Of a stretch of DNA of 14,338 nt, positions 7,623-14,021 are shown in pieces. The notes under the pieces are model-generated. The model had not been told where the DNA came from. It worked only from the letters and a program-made list of their open reading frames with translations, and ran no database searches. A program made the translations under genes and the position numbers. Source of the DNA: an uncultured Lachnospiraceae bacterium (GTDB lineage: Bacteria > Bacillota > Clostridia > Lachnospirales > Lachnospiraceae); assembly GCA_902797015.1 (NCBI GenBank), contig CADBRG010000108.1:1-14338 (forward strand). The letters are read 5' to 3'. The first letter of the stretch is position 1; every line of letters starts with the position of its first letter.

Positions 7623-9188
7623 TTATGCTTTTACGCGACGGCGGACTGCCAGAACAATGCCGCCGCCAATCAGCAGGATCGCACCTGTCACGTAAAGCAT
7701 GGTCGTGCCGGCGCCGCCGGTAGACGGCAGAAGGGAACCCTGCTGATTGACAACGGTCGTAACACCTCTGTCACTTGGTGCGGCAACCTCTCCATTGTTA
7801 ACAACGTTGTCTTCATCAATAATCGTTCCGTCAACTCTGATCAGCTTATTGGCAAGAACCACTGTATCCGCCGCCCTGTTATATCCGGCCGGAGCCGTTG
7901 TTTCCCGGATCGTATATGCCTGTTTGTCGAGACCCGTGATCTGCGCATTGGCGACAGCAGTCAGATCGATCTCTGTCTCCGTACCATTCGGATCACATAC
8001 ATAGCGCCCGTCCTGCAGGGAAAACGTAAGCGGTGTATCTCCCGCTGCGATCGTATCTCCCTCATAGATCTGGAATTTTGCCCCGAGAAGATCTGTGCCG
8101 TCTTCCTTCACCTTATCCAGCTGAAATTTATACGTGTAGGTATAGGTCCTGATCGGCTGCCCTTCCGGTGTCACCGTGCCATCATTGTTATAGGTGATCT
8201 CGACACTGTTCGGTGCGGCCGCTGATGCTGCAGCAGAAGTAATCTTGGCATCGTAGGTTACGACCACCGGGATATCTACGCTTCCCGAAGGTGCTGCATA
8301 GAGAGAGGCACCGTTTGCATCCACCCATGGCATAACGATCGTAAGCGCGCCGCTCCCGGCATCTTTGCTGACCGTTGTCGCATAAGTGGTATCTACCGAT
8401 GCGCCGTCTGTATAGATTGCCGTTCCGTTTACGGTGATGGTCACGCTGGCCGGATCGATATCAAGCCCGGTCGGGGTATCCACGATGGTATATTTCTCTG
8501 CCTTGGTATCTGTAACAGACACTTTTCCAGTGGCAGATTCTGTAGCCGATGTGATCCAGTTCGTTGCATTGAATCTGACCTGGAAGCGCTCCGTTGATCC
8601 CACTGCGGCATCATTGCTTGTTGCTGCTGTCATGGCGTTGCCATTTTCCGCTACGATCTTTTTGTCCGGCGCATTCGGGCCGCCTGTGTTTTTATCCTTC
8701 ACGGTTGCATCCGGATGCGCAGTGTCGATCGTAACGACAGTCCCCAGAGAAGATGTGATATAATAGTATCCATATGGCAGATCCGAGAACGTAACCGTTC
8801 CGTCCTCCCCATATACGCCGGTCGTCCCTTCTGCATCAAACGCACTGTAGTTTGCCTTCGCCCAGGTCGTGATCTGTTTATCCGTGGCCGTGCTTTTTTG
8901 CACGACCGTGTAATACTGTTCCCCATCAATGGTTTCCTCTGTGGTGCTTACATCAAAAAGCGTGGTATCCACACTGTCCGCCGCTGATACCGGCACCTTA
9001 TAGGAAATGCCGTCCGTTCCGGCAAATGTCGCGTTAAAAATCTTATAAGCTGTATAAGTCTGTCCCTTTGTCGCATTTTCTACGGTGATCGTTCCGGTGC
9101 CCAGCTGCGCGGCAAAAACGGTAACGCTCATGCCAAATACCATAACCATGGCGATCACCAGCGCGATCATTCTTTTTGTCTTTTTCAT
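7623..9188 (-). CDS. LPXTG-anchored major pilin, SpaH/EbpB type
   Basis: 521 residues. A Sec signal peptide (1-27, ending VFAAQ) leads to a mature protein rich in Thr, Ala and Asp. It ends with LPSTG (487-491), a hydrophobic segment and RRRVKA, the complete cell-wall sorting signal. The E-box-like YTIRETTAPAGYN (425-437) and KFQLDKVKEDGTDLLGAKF (354-372) are typical of Cna-B domains with internal isopeptide bonds. A lysine near TVKDKN (162-167) is a candidate for the inter-subunit linkage, but this is not certain. The start has AAAGGA about 9 nt upstream. It lies 26 nt after the AP2-domain gene and just before the sortase, so the three probably form one operon. It is the only free-standing pilin here, so it is likely the shaft subunit. 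Confidence 0.92.
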   Translation of the reverse strand: MKKTKRMIALVIAMVMVFGMSVTVFAAQLGTGTITVENATKGQTYTAYKIFNATFAGTDGISYKVPVSAADSVDTTLFDVSTTEETIDGEQYYTVVQKSTATDKQITTWAKANYSAFDAEGTTGVYGEDGTVTFSDLPYGYYYITSSLGTVVTIDTAHPDATVKDKNTGGPNAPDKKIVAENGNAMTAATSNDAAVGSTERFQVRFNATNWITSATESATGKVSVTDTKAEKYTIVDTPTGLDIDPASVTITVNGTAIYTDGASVDTTYATTVSKDAGSGALTIVMPWVDANGASLYAAPSGSVDIPVVVTYDAKITSAAASAAAPNSVEITYNNDGTVTPEGQPIRTYTYTYKFQLDKVKEDGTDLLGAKFQIYEGDTIAAGDTPLTFSLQDGRYVCDPNGTETEIDLTAVANAQITGLDKQAYTIRETTAPAGYNRAADTVVLANKLIRVDGTIIDEDNVVNNGEVAAPSDRGVTTVVNQQGSLLPSTGGAGTTMLYVTGAILLIGGGIVLAVRRRVKA

Positions 9189-9214
9189 CGTAAGTTTCCT
9201 TTCTTCATTTCAAT

Positions 9215-9799
9215 TCAGGTCGTTTGGATTTCTTTTTCTGCCAGCTTCAGAAGCGGCGAAGTCGTGTTCAACACACCGCCGTTTTCCTCCACCAGGAAGG
9301 TAAAGGGATGGTCCCTTGCCCAAATGGGATTTTGTCTGGCCCGCGCATCCCACCATTCGTAGAGCGCCACATACTTTTCGTGCAGTTCCTTTTCCGCTTC
9401 CAGACGCACACGGACCGCCTCGTTGTAATCCGCATATGTCCCGAGATAATATCTCTTATTCCGGAAACCGATGTTGACACGATACTTCCCGCCGATCTGA
9501 AACACACCCCGGAAGCCGCTTTTATTATCCGAACGGGACTTTCTGTATTTCAGATAGTCGATACAGGTCCCGTCCACAAATGTCAGCATCTGATGAGCAT
9601 TCTTCATAACCTCCCTTCGCCAACATCCGCAGGAAACCGTCCCGCCATTGTTCAGACAATCCTCCGTGACCTCTGCTTCATTTCCGCATGCACATTGGCA
9701 CCTCCAATAGACCGAACCCTTTCTGTCTCTTTTTTTCGTTGCCGTGATCGCTGTCAGCCTGCCGAACGTCTGTCCGGTCAGGTCTTTGATATTTGGCAT
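9215..9799 (-). CDS. AP2-domain DNA-binding protein of phage type
   Basis: 194 residues, started at the ATG at 9799 because AAAGGGTGG precedes it; the frame is open upstream but lacks a convincing start there. The N-terminus (DLTGQTFGRLTAI, then WRCQCACGN, then SCGC at 56-59) is a Cys-rich module common in phage AP2/HNH proteins, probably metal binding through Cys34, 36, 38, 57 and 59. Residues ~94-142 are an AP2 domain: SGFRGVFQIGGKYRVNIGF, YYLGTYADYNEAV and a long helix. No HNH nuclease motif is visible, so a DNA-binding role without cleavage is more likely. It ends 26 nt before the pilin start and is probably co-transcribed with the pilus genes. It may be a captured phage or mobile-element protein now acting as operon regulator, which is inference. 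Confidence 0.82.
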   Translation of the reverse strand: MPNIKDLTGQTFGRLTAITATKKRDRKGSVYWRCQCACGNEAEVTEDCLNNGGTVSCGCWRREVMKNAHQMLTFVDGTCIDYLKYRKSRSDNKSGFRGVFQIGGKYRVNIGFRNKRYYLGTYADYNEAVRVRLEAEKELHEKYVALYEWWDARARQNPIWARDHPFTFLVEENGGVLNTTSPLLKLAEKEIQTT

Positions 9800-9886
9800 T
9801 TGTTCACCACCCTTTCTAAAGTCAAAAAAGCTTACCTTTTTATATGAGGAAAAATCGGCTTTCAGACGGTTTTGGAATGGCAAAAC

Positions 9887-9920
9887 AAAAAAATCAGACA
9901 ACATTAACGGTTGTCCGATT
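9887..9920 (-). terminator. Intrinsic terminator after the recombinase / before the pilus operon
   Basis: On the minus strand, CGGACAAC (9910-9917) pairs with GTTGTCTG (9895-9902) across a 7-nt loop, including one G-U pair. It is extended by A-T pairs and followed by a run of seven T (9893-9887). It would stop transcripts from the recombinase side before they enter the AP2-pilin-sortase genes, or act as a leader attenuator. Confidence 0.75.
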
Positions 9921-9996
9921 CCACTCTTTCTAAACAGCATGTTGAAACAGGGTATGGCGCAAATGATCCTGTCCTCCCAGTCGGAGAACTTCGTCA

Positions 9997-10018
9997 AACC
10001 CCCTGAAAATCTGGGGTT
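9997..10018. other. Small GC hairpin
   Basis: AACCCC (9997-10002) and GGGGTT (10013-10018) form a perfect 6-bp stem with a 10-nt loop. On the plus strand a T-rich stretch follows after a gap, so it is at best a weak terminator. Its role is unknown. Confidence 0.4.
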
Positions 10019-10039
10019 CTAATGAATTTTTAAAAATAA

Positions 10040-10068
10040 TTGACAATTCTGAAAATTCTTTTTAGAAT
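10040..10068 (+). promoter_or_regulatory. Strong plus-strand promoter
   Basis: TTGACA (10040-10045), a 17-bp spacer and TAGAAT (10063-10068) nearly match the housekeeping consensus at ideal spacing. It points away from the pilus operon, toward the 3' end of the recombinase gene, with a predicted start near 10075. Confidence 0.65.
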
Positions 10069-10074
10069 AAAAAA

Positions 10075-10213
10075 GACGTAAAAAGATTGGAGATTTCACA
10101 GATCTAAAATCTTGAACTGACAGAGAATTTTGTGAATGACGTTTATCGTTACAATAAAGTAAACGATATTGTAAATCGACCTTCATCCCGCCAGTTTTTC
10201 CTGGCGGTTTTTT
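10075..10213 (+). ncRNA. Candidate ~140-nt small RNA, antisense to the recombinase 3' end
   Basis: This is the stretch between the promoter at 10040-10068 and a strong terminator at 10188-10213. It contains a hairpin (TATCGTT 10144-10150 with AACGATA 10162-10168) before the terminator stem. The only ORFs are very short, such as ATG at 10137 (8 codons) and GTG at 10132 (27 codons), neither with a good ribosome binding site. The last ~30 nt are antisense to the recombinase gene. Existence as an RNA is inferred from the two signals. Confidence 0.4.
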
Positions 10214-10800
10214 AATTTCTTGATCTTATAACAGTATGTTGACAGTGGCATATTCAGCTCACTCGCAGCCTCTGTTCCCGTGATCTCTCCGGCCACCCAT
10301 CGCTGATACACATCCGGAAAATTATCCGGCAATGGCATCTCCGGCCGCCCGAATCGGACCCCTTTGGCTTTTGCCGCTGCAATCCCCTCTGCCTGTCGCT
10401 GCCTGATCGCATTTCGCTCATTTTCAGCTACGAACGAAAGGATCTGCAGCACCAGATCCGCGAGAAAGGTCCCCATCAGATCCTTCCCGTTCCGGGTATC
10501 CAACAGCGGCATGTCCAGCACGCAGATGTCAGCCTCTTTCTCCTTTGTCAGGATCCGCCACTGCTCCAGGATCTCTTTATAGTTTCGCCCCAGCCGGTCA
10601 ATGCTTTTCACATACAAAAGATCGTTCGGACGGATCTTTTTGAGCATTTTCTGGTAGGCCGGCCGGTCAAAATCTTTTCCGGAAAATTTGTCGATAAAGA
10701 TATCCTTCGGCGGAATGCTTAATTCCTGCATCGCGATCAGCTGGCGGTCTTCGTTCTGATCTCTGCTGCTTACCCTGATATAACCATATGTCTTTGCCAT
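10183..10800 (-). CDS. Serine recombinase (resolvase/invertase family)
   Basis: 205 residues from the ATG at 10800, preceded by GAAAGGAG at 7-nt spacing. The catalytic domain opens with YGYIRVSSRDQ (nucleophile Ser11, by family pattern), then FSGKDFDRPAYQKML, SIDRLGRN (66-73) with Arg69 and Arg72, and the E-helix ending KAKGVRFGRP (144-153). Residues 157-195 form a C-terminal helix-turn-helix for site binding. Length and layout fit small Tn3-type resolvases or DNA invertases, which break both strands through a phosphoserine link and exchange them by rotation. Its codons overlap a plus-strand terminator at the 3' end. Candidate binding sites lie upstream at 11137-11194 and, more diverged, in its own promoter. 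Whether it resolves cointegrates or inverts DNA cannot be told. Confidence 0.93.
   Translation of the reverse strand: MAKTYGYIRVSSRDQNEDRQLIAMQELSIPPKDIFIDKFSGKDFDRPAYQKMLKKIRPNDLLYVKSIDRLGRNYKEILEQWRILTKEKEADICVLDMPLLDTRNGKDLMGTFLADLVLQILSFVAENERNAIRQRQAEGIAAAKAKGVRFGRPEMPLPDNFPDVYQRWVAGEITGTEAASELNMPLSTYCYKIKKLKNRQEKLAG
10188..10213 (+). terminator. Plus-strand intrinsic terminator inside the recombinase 3' end
   Basis: CCGCCAG (10188-10194), loop TTTTTC, CTGGCGG (10201-10207), then six T (10208-10213). It works only for plus-strand transcripts because no T-run follows on the minus strand. The stem is also coding sequence for the end of the recombinase. Confidence 0.85.
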
Positions 10801-10888
10801 ATCTATTCTCCTTTCATTTTTTTCTTCCCTCGTGTTCAGGTTTCGTAAAATGACAGAGAATATTCTGGAATAACGCTTAACGACAATG

Positions 10889-10939
10889 CCGTTATTTACG
10901 GACATCTTAACACTGCAACAGCGCATCGTCAATTACGGA
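10889..10939 (-). promoter_or_regulatory. Recombinase promoter with operator-like dyads
   Basis: On the minus strand, TTGACG (10927-10932), a 17-bp spacer and TAAGAT (10904-10909) give a start near 10897. Two related dyads overlap it: CCGT-N5-ACGG at 10889-10901, at the start site, and CGTCAATTACGG at 10927-10938, over the -35 box, 38 bp apart. Adjacent TGTCCGTAA resembles a resolvase half-site, so autorepression by the recombinase is plausible. Confidence 0.55.
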
Positions 10940-10957
10940 TTCTCATTCTCCTTCCTA

Positions 10958-11155
10958 TCATTTTTCTTTACAGATTTTTGAATCAAAAATATAATCAAAC
11001 CGGTTTACACCAAATTGCACGTCACATTCGTCTTCCTGTTTCTTCTTACGTGCGCGAACTGCCAATGCCGCGATGATCGCTACGATCGCTGCTCTATTAT
11101 ATCTGGAAGGCTCGGGTGCAACAATAGCGCTTATTTTGTCGGTTATAACTGACAA
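10958..11155 (-). CDS. Doubtful small ORF, possible gene remnant
   Basis: 65 codons from a TTG that lies inside the palindrome at 11133-11158, with no ribosome binding site and no ATG in frame. The middle has a short hydrophobic stretch (AAIVAIIAALAV) followed by RARKKK, which could be a membrane segment with a basic flank. I do not recognise it. It may be chance or the remains of a larger gene. Confidence 0.15.
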   Translation of the reverse strand: MSVITDKISAIVAPEPSRYNRAAIVAIIAALAVRARKKKQEDECDVQFGVNRFDYIFDSKICKEK

Positions 11156-11194
11156 AATCTCATATTGTTTATCATGTGTCGATTATAATTGACA
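11137..11194. repeat. Two tandem palindromes resembling resolvase sites (res-like)
   Basis: Core 1 (11137-11154) is TGTCGGTTA followed by TAACTGACA; core 2 (11177-11194) is TGTCGATTA followed by TAATTGACA. They are in the same register, 40 bp apart, and both continue rightward as AAAT. Core 1 extends to a 26-bp near-perfect palindrome (11133-11158) with one mismatched pair. As I recall it, the half-site consensus of Tn3/gamma-delta resolvase is TGTCYRTTA; all four half-sites fit except at the fifth base. The recombinase gene is ~340 bp away. Confidence 0.6.
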
Positions 11195-11382
11195 AAATTT
11201 GTATTTTCGATTGAACCTTCGTGCTTGCAACTTTGAAAATTACAGATAGATTCTTCTTTTAATGATTTTCATCTGCATTCCATGCAATTTCATGAATTGT
11301 TCCGTGTAACTCATATCTGCTTTTCGTGGATAAAATCGTGGATGATTGTTCTTAGACGAAAGTTGAAAAATACTAATAAAGC

Positions 11383-11430
11383 AAAAAAAGCTGCAGCCAC
11401 TGTAAATACAATGGTTGCAGCCTCTTTTTT
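11383..11430. terminator. Bidirectional terminator downstream of tRNA-Leu
   Basis: Stem GCTGCAGCCACTGT (11390-11403) pairs with ACAATGGTTGCAGC (11408-11421) across the loop AAAT, with a small internal mismatch. The minus strand continues with seven T (11389-11383), directly after the tRNA gene. The plus strand has six T (11425-11430). Confidence 0.8.
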
Positions 11431-11431
11431 A

Positions 11432-11511
11432 TGCGGATAACAGGACTTGAACCTGCACGGTCTCCCACCAGAACCTAAATCTGGCGCGTCTGCCAATTCC
11501 GCCATATCCGC
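11432..11511 (-). tRNA. tRNA-Leu (anticodon UAG)
   Basis: Cloverleaf on the minus strand: acceptor GCGGATA pairs with TATCCGC; D-arm GCG/CGC around GAATTGGCAGA; anticodon stem CCAGA/TCTGG with loop TTTAGGT, giving anticodon TAG; an 11-nt variable arm; T-arm GCAGG-TTCAAGT-CCTGT; discriminator A. CCA is not encoded. A long variable arm is typical of leucine tRNAs, though this one is short, so the total is 80 nt. Confidence 0.92.
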
Positions 11512-11521
11512 AAGCAGGAAA

Positions 11522-11551
11522 ATCCTATCATATCGCCACTTTCTCTGTCAA
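11522..11551 (-). promoter_or_regulatory. Promoter of tRNA-Leu
   Basis: Minus strand TTGACA (11546-11551), 18-bp spacer, TAGGAT (11522-11527). The -10 box ends 10 nt before the tRNA 5' end, as expected for a tRNA promoter. Confidence 0.7.
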
Positions 11552-11594
11552 GAGGCCGGCGTCTCCATGCTTTCACGCGGAAATCCTCCTTGTT

Positions 11595-11619
11595 TCAGTA
11601 TTCTTTTTTGGAATACTGA
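11595..11619. promoter_or_regulatory. LysR-type operator dyad upstream of the transporter operon
   Basis: TCAGTATTC (11595-11603), a 7-nt spacer TTTTTTG and GAATACTGA (11611-11619) form a perfect 9-bp dyad. It contains the T-N11-A pattern of LysR-type regulators (T at 11601, A at 11613). Its centre (11607) is about 64 bp before the predicted transcription start, the usual position for LysR activation, and the operon ends with a LysR gene. Confidence 0.55.
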
Positions 11620-11635
11620 TAATCCTTTTATCAAT

Positions 11636-11664
11636 TTTTCATTTTATAAACCGAATTTTATAAT
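11636..11664 (+). promoter_or_regulatory. Promoter of the transporter-UroD-LysR operon
   Basis: A perfect TATAAT (11659-11664) with a weak -35 TTTTCA (11636-11641) at 17-bp spacing. The start would be near 11671, ~38 nt before the ATG. A weak -35 box fits an activator-dependent promoter. Confidence 0.5.
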
Positions 11665-11708
11665 AACCTCATAAGACAACGTTATTGCTGAATATAAAGG
11701 GGGCAAAC

Positions 11709-13016
11709 ATGAACAAATCAAAAGCAGGCGAACTTTTCGGATTTGGAAAAGGCTGGGGAACGATCATCTACTGTCTCGTCATGTTCTGGTTTTACGCAGG
11801 CATGGTCAATGACAGCTCTAACATCGTAGCACCGGCAGTAGCAGAAAAACTTGGCATCCAGGCAGGAAGCGTCCTGAGTATGGGTACCGTAGCGGCCATG
11901 GTCGGCGTCATCTTCTTCTTCGTTATGGGCGCTGTTAACCGTAAGATCGGTCCGAGGATCACATCCTTCATCTGCCTGATCTTAGGCGGCATCGGTTACT
12001 TCGGCATGGGTCATGCAAACAGCCTTGCACAGTATGCGATCTCTCTTTGCATCTGTACCATCGGCTGCATGAGCGCAGGCTACATCGCAGGCGGCGCACT
12101 GGTTGCACAGTGGTTCCCGAAGAAAAAGGGTATCGTTATGGGTTACACCACCATGGGCCACAACATGGCAACCGGTTTCTTCGTACCGCTCATCAACTTC
12201 CTGGTAGCAAAACTCGGCGTTACAAACGCAGTTGTATTCCCGGCGATCCTCGTTATGATCGTTGGCGTTGTCGGACTCCTTCTGATGAGAAACACACCGC
12301 AGGAGCGCGGCATCAATCCGGATAACGTATCCGATGAGGTTTACAAGGCAGAATACTTCCAGGAGGAAGTAGATGACGACGCAGGCTGGACCGTTAAGAA
12401 GCTCTTCAAAAGAAGAACCTTCTGGCTCGTAGCAGTAGGCTCCGGCGGATTCCAGTTCGTATCCACCGTTATCATCACACAGCTCGTAGTAAGAAACACA
12501 CAGGTCGGCTTCACACAGAACCAGGCGATCGCGATCATGACGATCCTCGCATTTGCAGGTATCCTGGGATCCTGGATCATCGGTGTATTAGACCAGAAGA
12601 TGGGAACGAAAAAGACCATGATCTTCTTCGGATTCTGGTATGCGGCAGCACTGCTCCTTGAAGTTACCGAGATCCGCGTACTGGTCATCATCTTCCTGAT
12701 CATGTTCGCACTGGCGCTCGGCGGCTCCGCAAACTTTACAACATCCCTTCCGGCAGCGGTATTCGGCCGTCACGGATTTAAGAAGGTTAACAGCGTACTG
12801 TTCCCGATCCAGGCACTGGTATCCTCATTCGGATTCCTGGTAAACGGACAGGTACTGAACGCAACAGGCAGCCTGAGAATGTCCTATGTCATCGCAGCCA
12901 TCGCAGCGATCCTCGTTGTTGTCATCGTATGCTTCATCGATGAGCACAAATACAACCGTGACTTCATGACAGAGGAAGAGGCTGAAAGCTTCACAAAACA
13001 GCTTGAGGCAGAATAA
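11709..13016 (+). CDS. MFS transporter, oxalate/formate-antiporter-like
   Basis: 435-residue integral membrane protein, probably 12 segments in two halves joined by the charged loop ~194-235. The start is the ATG at 11709 after AAAGGGGG; a TTG eight codons upstream is less likely. The family loop motif between helices 2 and 3 appears as GAVNRKIGPR (74-83), repeated in weaker form in the second half (GVLDQKMGTKK, 292-302). QWFPKKKGIVMGYTTMGHNMA (134-154) is typical of the OFA branch, which exchanges small organic acids. Acidic residues dominate the C-terminal tail. It is followed after 40 nt by a UroD-like gene and then a LysR gene. Substrate unknown, probably whatever the UroD-like enzyme handles. 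Codon use is strongly biased to GCA, ATC and GTT/GTA, suggesting high expression. Confidence 0.9.
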   Translation: MNKSKAGELFGFGKGWGTIIYCLVMFWFYAGMVNDSSNIVAPAVAEKLGIQAGSVLSMGTVAAMVGVIFFFVMGAVNRKIGPRITSFICLILGGIGYFGMGHANSLAQYAISLCICTIGCMSAGYIAGGALVAQWFPKKKGIVMGYTTMGHNMATGFFVPLINFLVAKLGVTNAVVFPAILVMIVGVVGLLLMRNTPQERGINPDNVSDEVYKAEYFQEEVDDDAGWTVKKLFKRRTFWLVAVGSGGFQFVSTVIITQLVVRNTQVGFTQNQAIAIMTILAFAGILGSWIIGVLDQKMGTKKTMIFFGFWYAAALLLEVTEIRVLVIIFLIMFALALGGSANFTTSLPAAVFGRHGFKKVNSVLFPIQALVSSFGFLVNGQVLNATGSLRMSYVIAAIAAILVVVIVCFIDEHKYNRDFMTEEEAESFTKQLEAE

Positions 13017-13056
13017 GAACGACAGATTATAAGACAGAAAAGAAGGAGAATGGATC

Positions 13057-14016
13057 ATGAGCATCACACCCAGAGAAAATATGCTACGCGTTTACAGGCA
13101 TGAAATGCCGGAATATGTACCAAACGGCTTTACAGATCTGATCATCTGCGATTCTTTCGGCGAACGTTACTTTGGCGAAGGATGCGGCAATGACTGGTTT
13201 GGCGTAGAGTGGACACACACACCGGAATTGAATTCCCAGACACCGACACCGTTCAAGGAGCTTCTAGAAGACCTCGAGGACTGGCAGGATACAGTCAAGC
13301 TTCCGGATCTTGACAGCTATGACTGGGAAGCGATCGCTGCCGATATGACCAAAGACTGGGATCGTGAAAACAAAGTTTCTCTGTGCATGCTCTTAGAAGG
13401 TCCGTTCGAACGGATGAGCAGTCTGATGGGATTCGAAAATGCGGCTTGCGCATTTTACGAGACACCGGACGAGGTGCATGAGCTGTTCGAAGCAATCACC
13501 GAGCACAAGTGCAAATACATCCGTATTCTCAAGAAATATTTTAACTTTGACATTATTGCATTCCATGATGATTGGGGCGATAATAATAACATGTTTTTCG
13601 ACATGGAGATGTGGCGCGAATTTATCAAGCCATACATCCAGAAGGTAATTGATGTCACACATGAGGAAGGCATGATCTTTGAGATGCATTCCTGCGGTTA
13701 TATCTATCCCTGCATCGCAGATCTGGTAGAGATGGGCATCGACTCCCTGCAGCCGCTTCAGTGCTGCAACCCGGTTGCAGACATCAAAAAAGAATTCGGT
13801 GACAAAATCGTCTTAAGCGGCGCGATCAATTCACAGGGTGTCTTAGAGCAGCCAAACGCGACGGAAGAAGAAATCCGCGCAGAGATCGACCGTGCACTCG
13901 ATGAAATGGCACCGGGCGGCGGATATGTCGCACTGGTCCCGATCATCAATCCTCATGTGGCAGAGATCGTAATCGACGAAGTCTCCACCTATGGAGCCAG
14001 CTTCTATCAGAGGTAA
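13057..14016 (+). CDS. Uroporphyrinogen-decarboxylase-family protein (MtaA-like methyltransferase)
   Basis: 319 residues, start ATG preceded by AGAAGGAG. A TIM-barrel UroD-superfamily protein: SITPRENMLRVYRHEMPEYVP at the N-terminus, then EGPFERM (114-120), FHDDWGDNNNMFF (169-181) and EMHSCGYIYP (209-218) with His211 and Cys213, and LQCCNP (234-239). An H-x-C plus later Cys is the zinc site of the MtaA/CmuA methyltransferase branch, which moves methyl groups to or from a corrinoid. True uroporphyrinogen decarboxylase lacks this Cys set, so haem synthesis is unlikely. No corrinoid protein or partner methyltransferase is in the window. With a transporter before it and a regulator after it, a role in using a methylated compound is inferred. 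Confidence 0.85.
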   Translation: MSITPRENMLRVYRHEMPEYVPNGFTDLIICDSFGERYFGEGCGNDWFGVEWTHTPELNSQTPTPFKELLEDLEDWQDTVKLPDLDSYDWEAIAADMTKDWDRENKVSLCMLLEGPFERMSSLMGFENAACAFYETPDEVHELFEAITEHKCKYIRILKKYFNFDIIAFHDDWGDNNNMFFDMEMWREFIKPYIQKVIDVTHEEGMIFEMHSCGYIYPCIADLVEMGIDSLQPLQCCNPVADIKKEFGDKIVLSGAINSQGVLEQPNATEEEIRAEIDRALDEMAPGGGYVALVPIINPHVAEIVIDEVSTYGASFYQR

Positions 14017-14021
14017 ATCGT

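Larger units (their letters stand above)
9800..10182. other. Gene-free regulatory region between recombinase and pilus operon
   Basis: I see no convincing protein gene in these ~380 bases. They hold a minus-strand terminator (9887-9920), a GC-rich hairpin (9997-10018), a strong plus-strand promoter (10040-10068) and a dyad TATCGTT-N11-AACGATA (10144-10168). No good minus-strand promoter lies between the terminator and the AP2 gene; TATAAA near 9837-9842 lacks a -35 box. I looked for long inverted repeats that would make an invertible promoter and found none. Confidence 0.6.
10801..11382. other. Recombinase upstream region, mostly non-coding
   Basis: About 580 bases between the recombinase start and the tRNA terminator. 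They hold the recombinase leader and promoter (10904-10932), operator-like dyads, two tandem resolvase-site-like palindromes (11137-11194) and a doubtful 65-codon frame (10958-11155). From 11200 to 11382 the sequence is AT-rich with only short dyads, and I see no gene there. Confidence 0.6.

Noticed and set aside
7485..8225. 246-codon plus-strand frame
   Set aside because: Antisense to the sortase start and pilin; no domain and no ribosome binding site.
9224..9847. 207-codon plus-strand frame
   Set aside because: Antisense to the AP2-domain gene, a shadow frame.
9800..10182. Invertible promoter controlling the pilus (phase variation)
   Set aside because: A promoter facing away from the pilus next to a serine recombinase is suggestive, but I found no long inverted repeats flanking it. 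Not claimed.
10801..10932. Longer recombinase start at 10932
   Set aside because: The ATG at 10800 has a strong ribosome binding site and starts the conserved YGYIRVSS domain; the upstream frame covers the predicted promoter.
11311..11505. 64-codon minus-strand frame overlapping the tRNA (starts MAELADAPDLGSGG)
   Set aside because: It is the tRNA-Leu gene read as protein, a well-known false ORF.
13057..14016. hemE (haem-pathway uroporphyrinogen decarboxylase)
   Set aside because: The HSC zinc-type motif and the transporter/LysR context fit the methyltransferase branch better.
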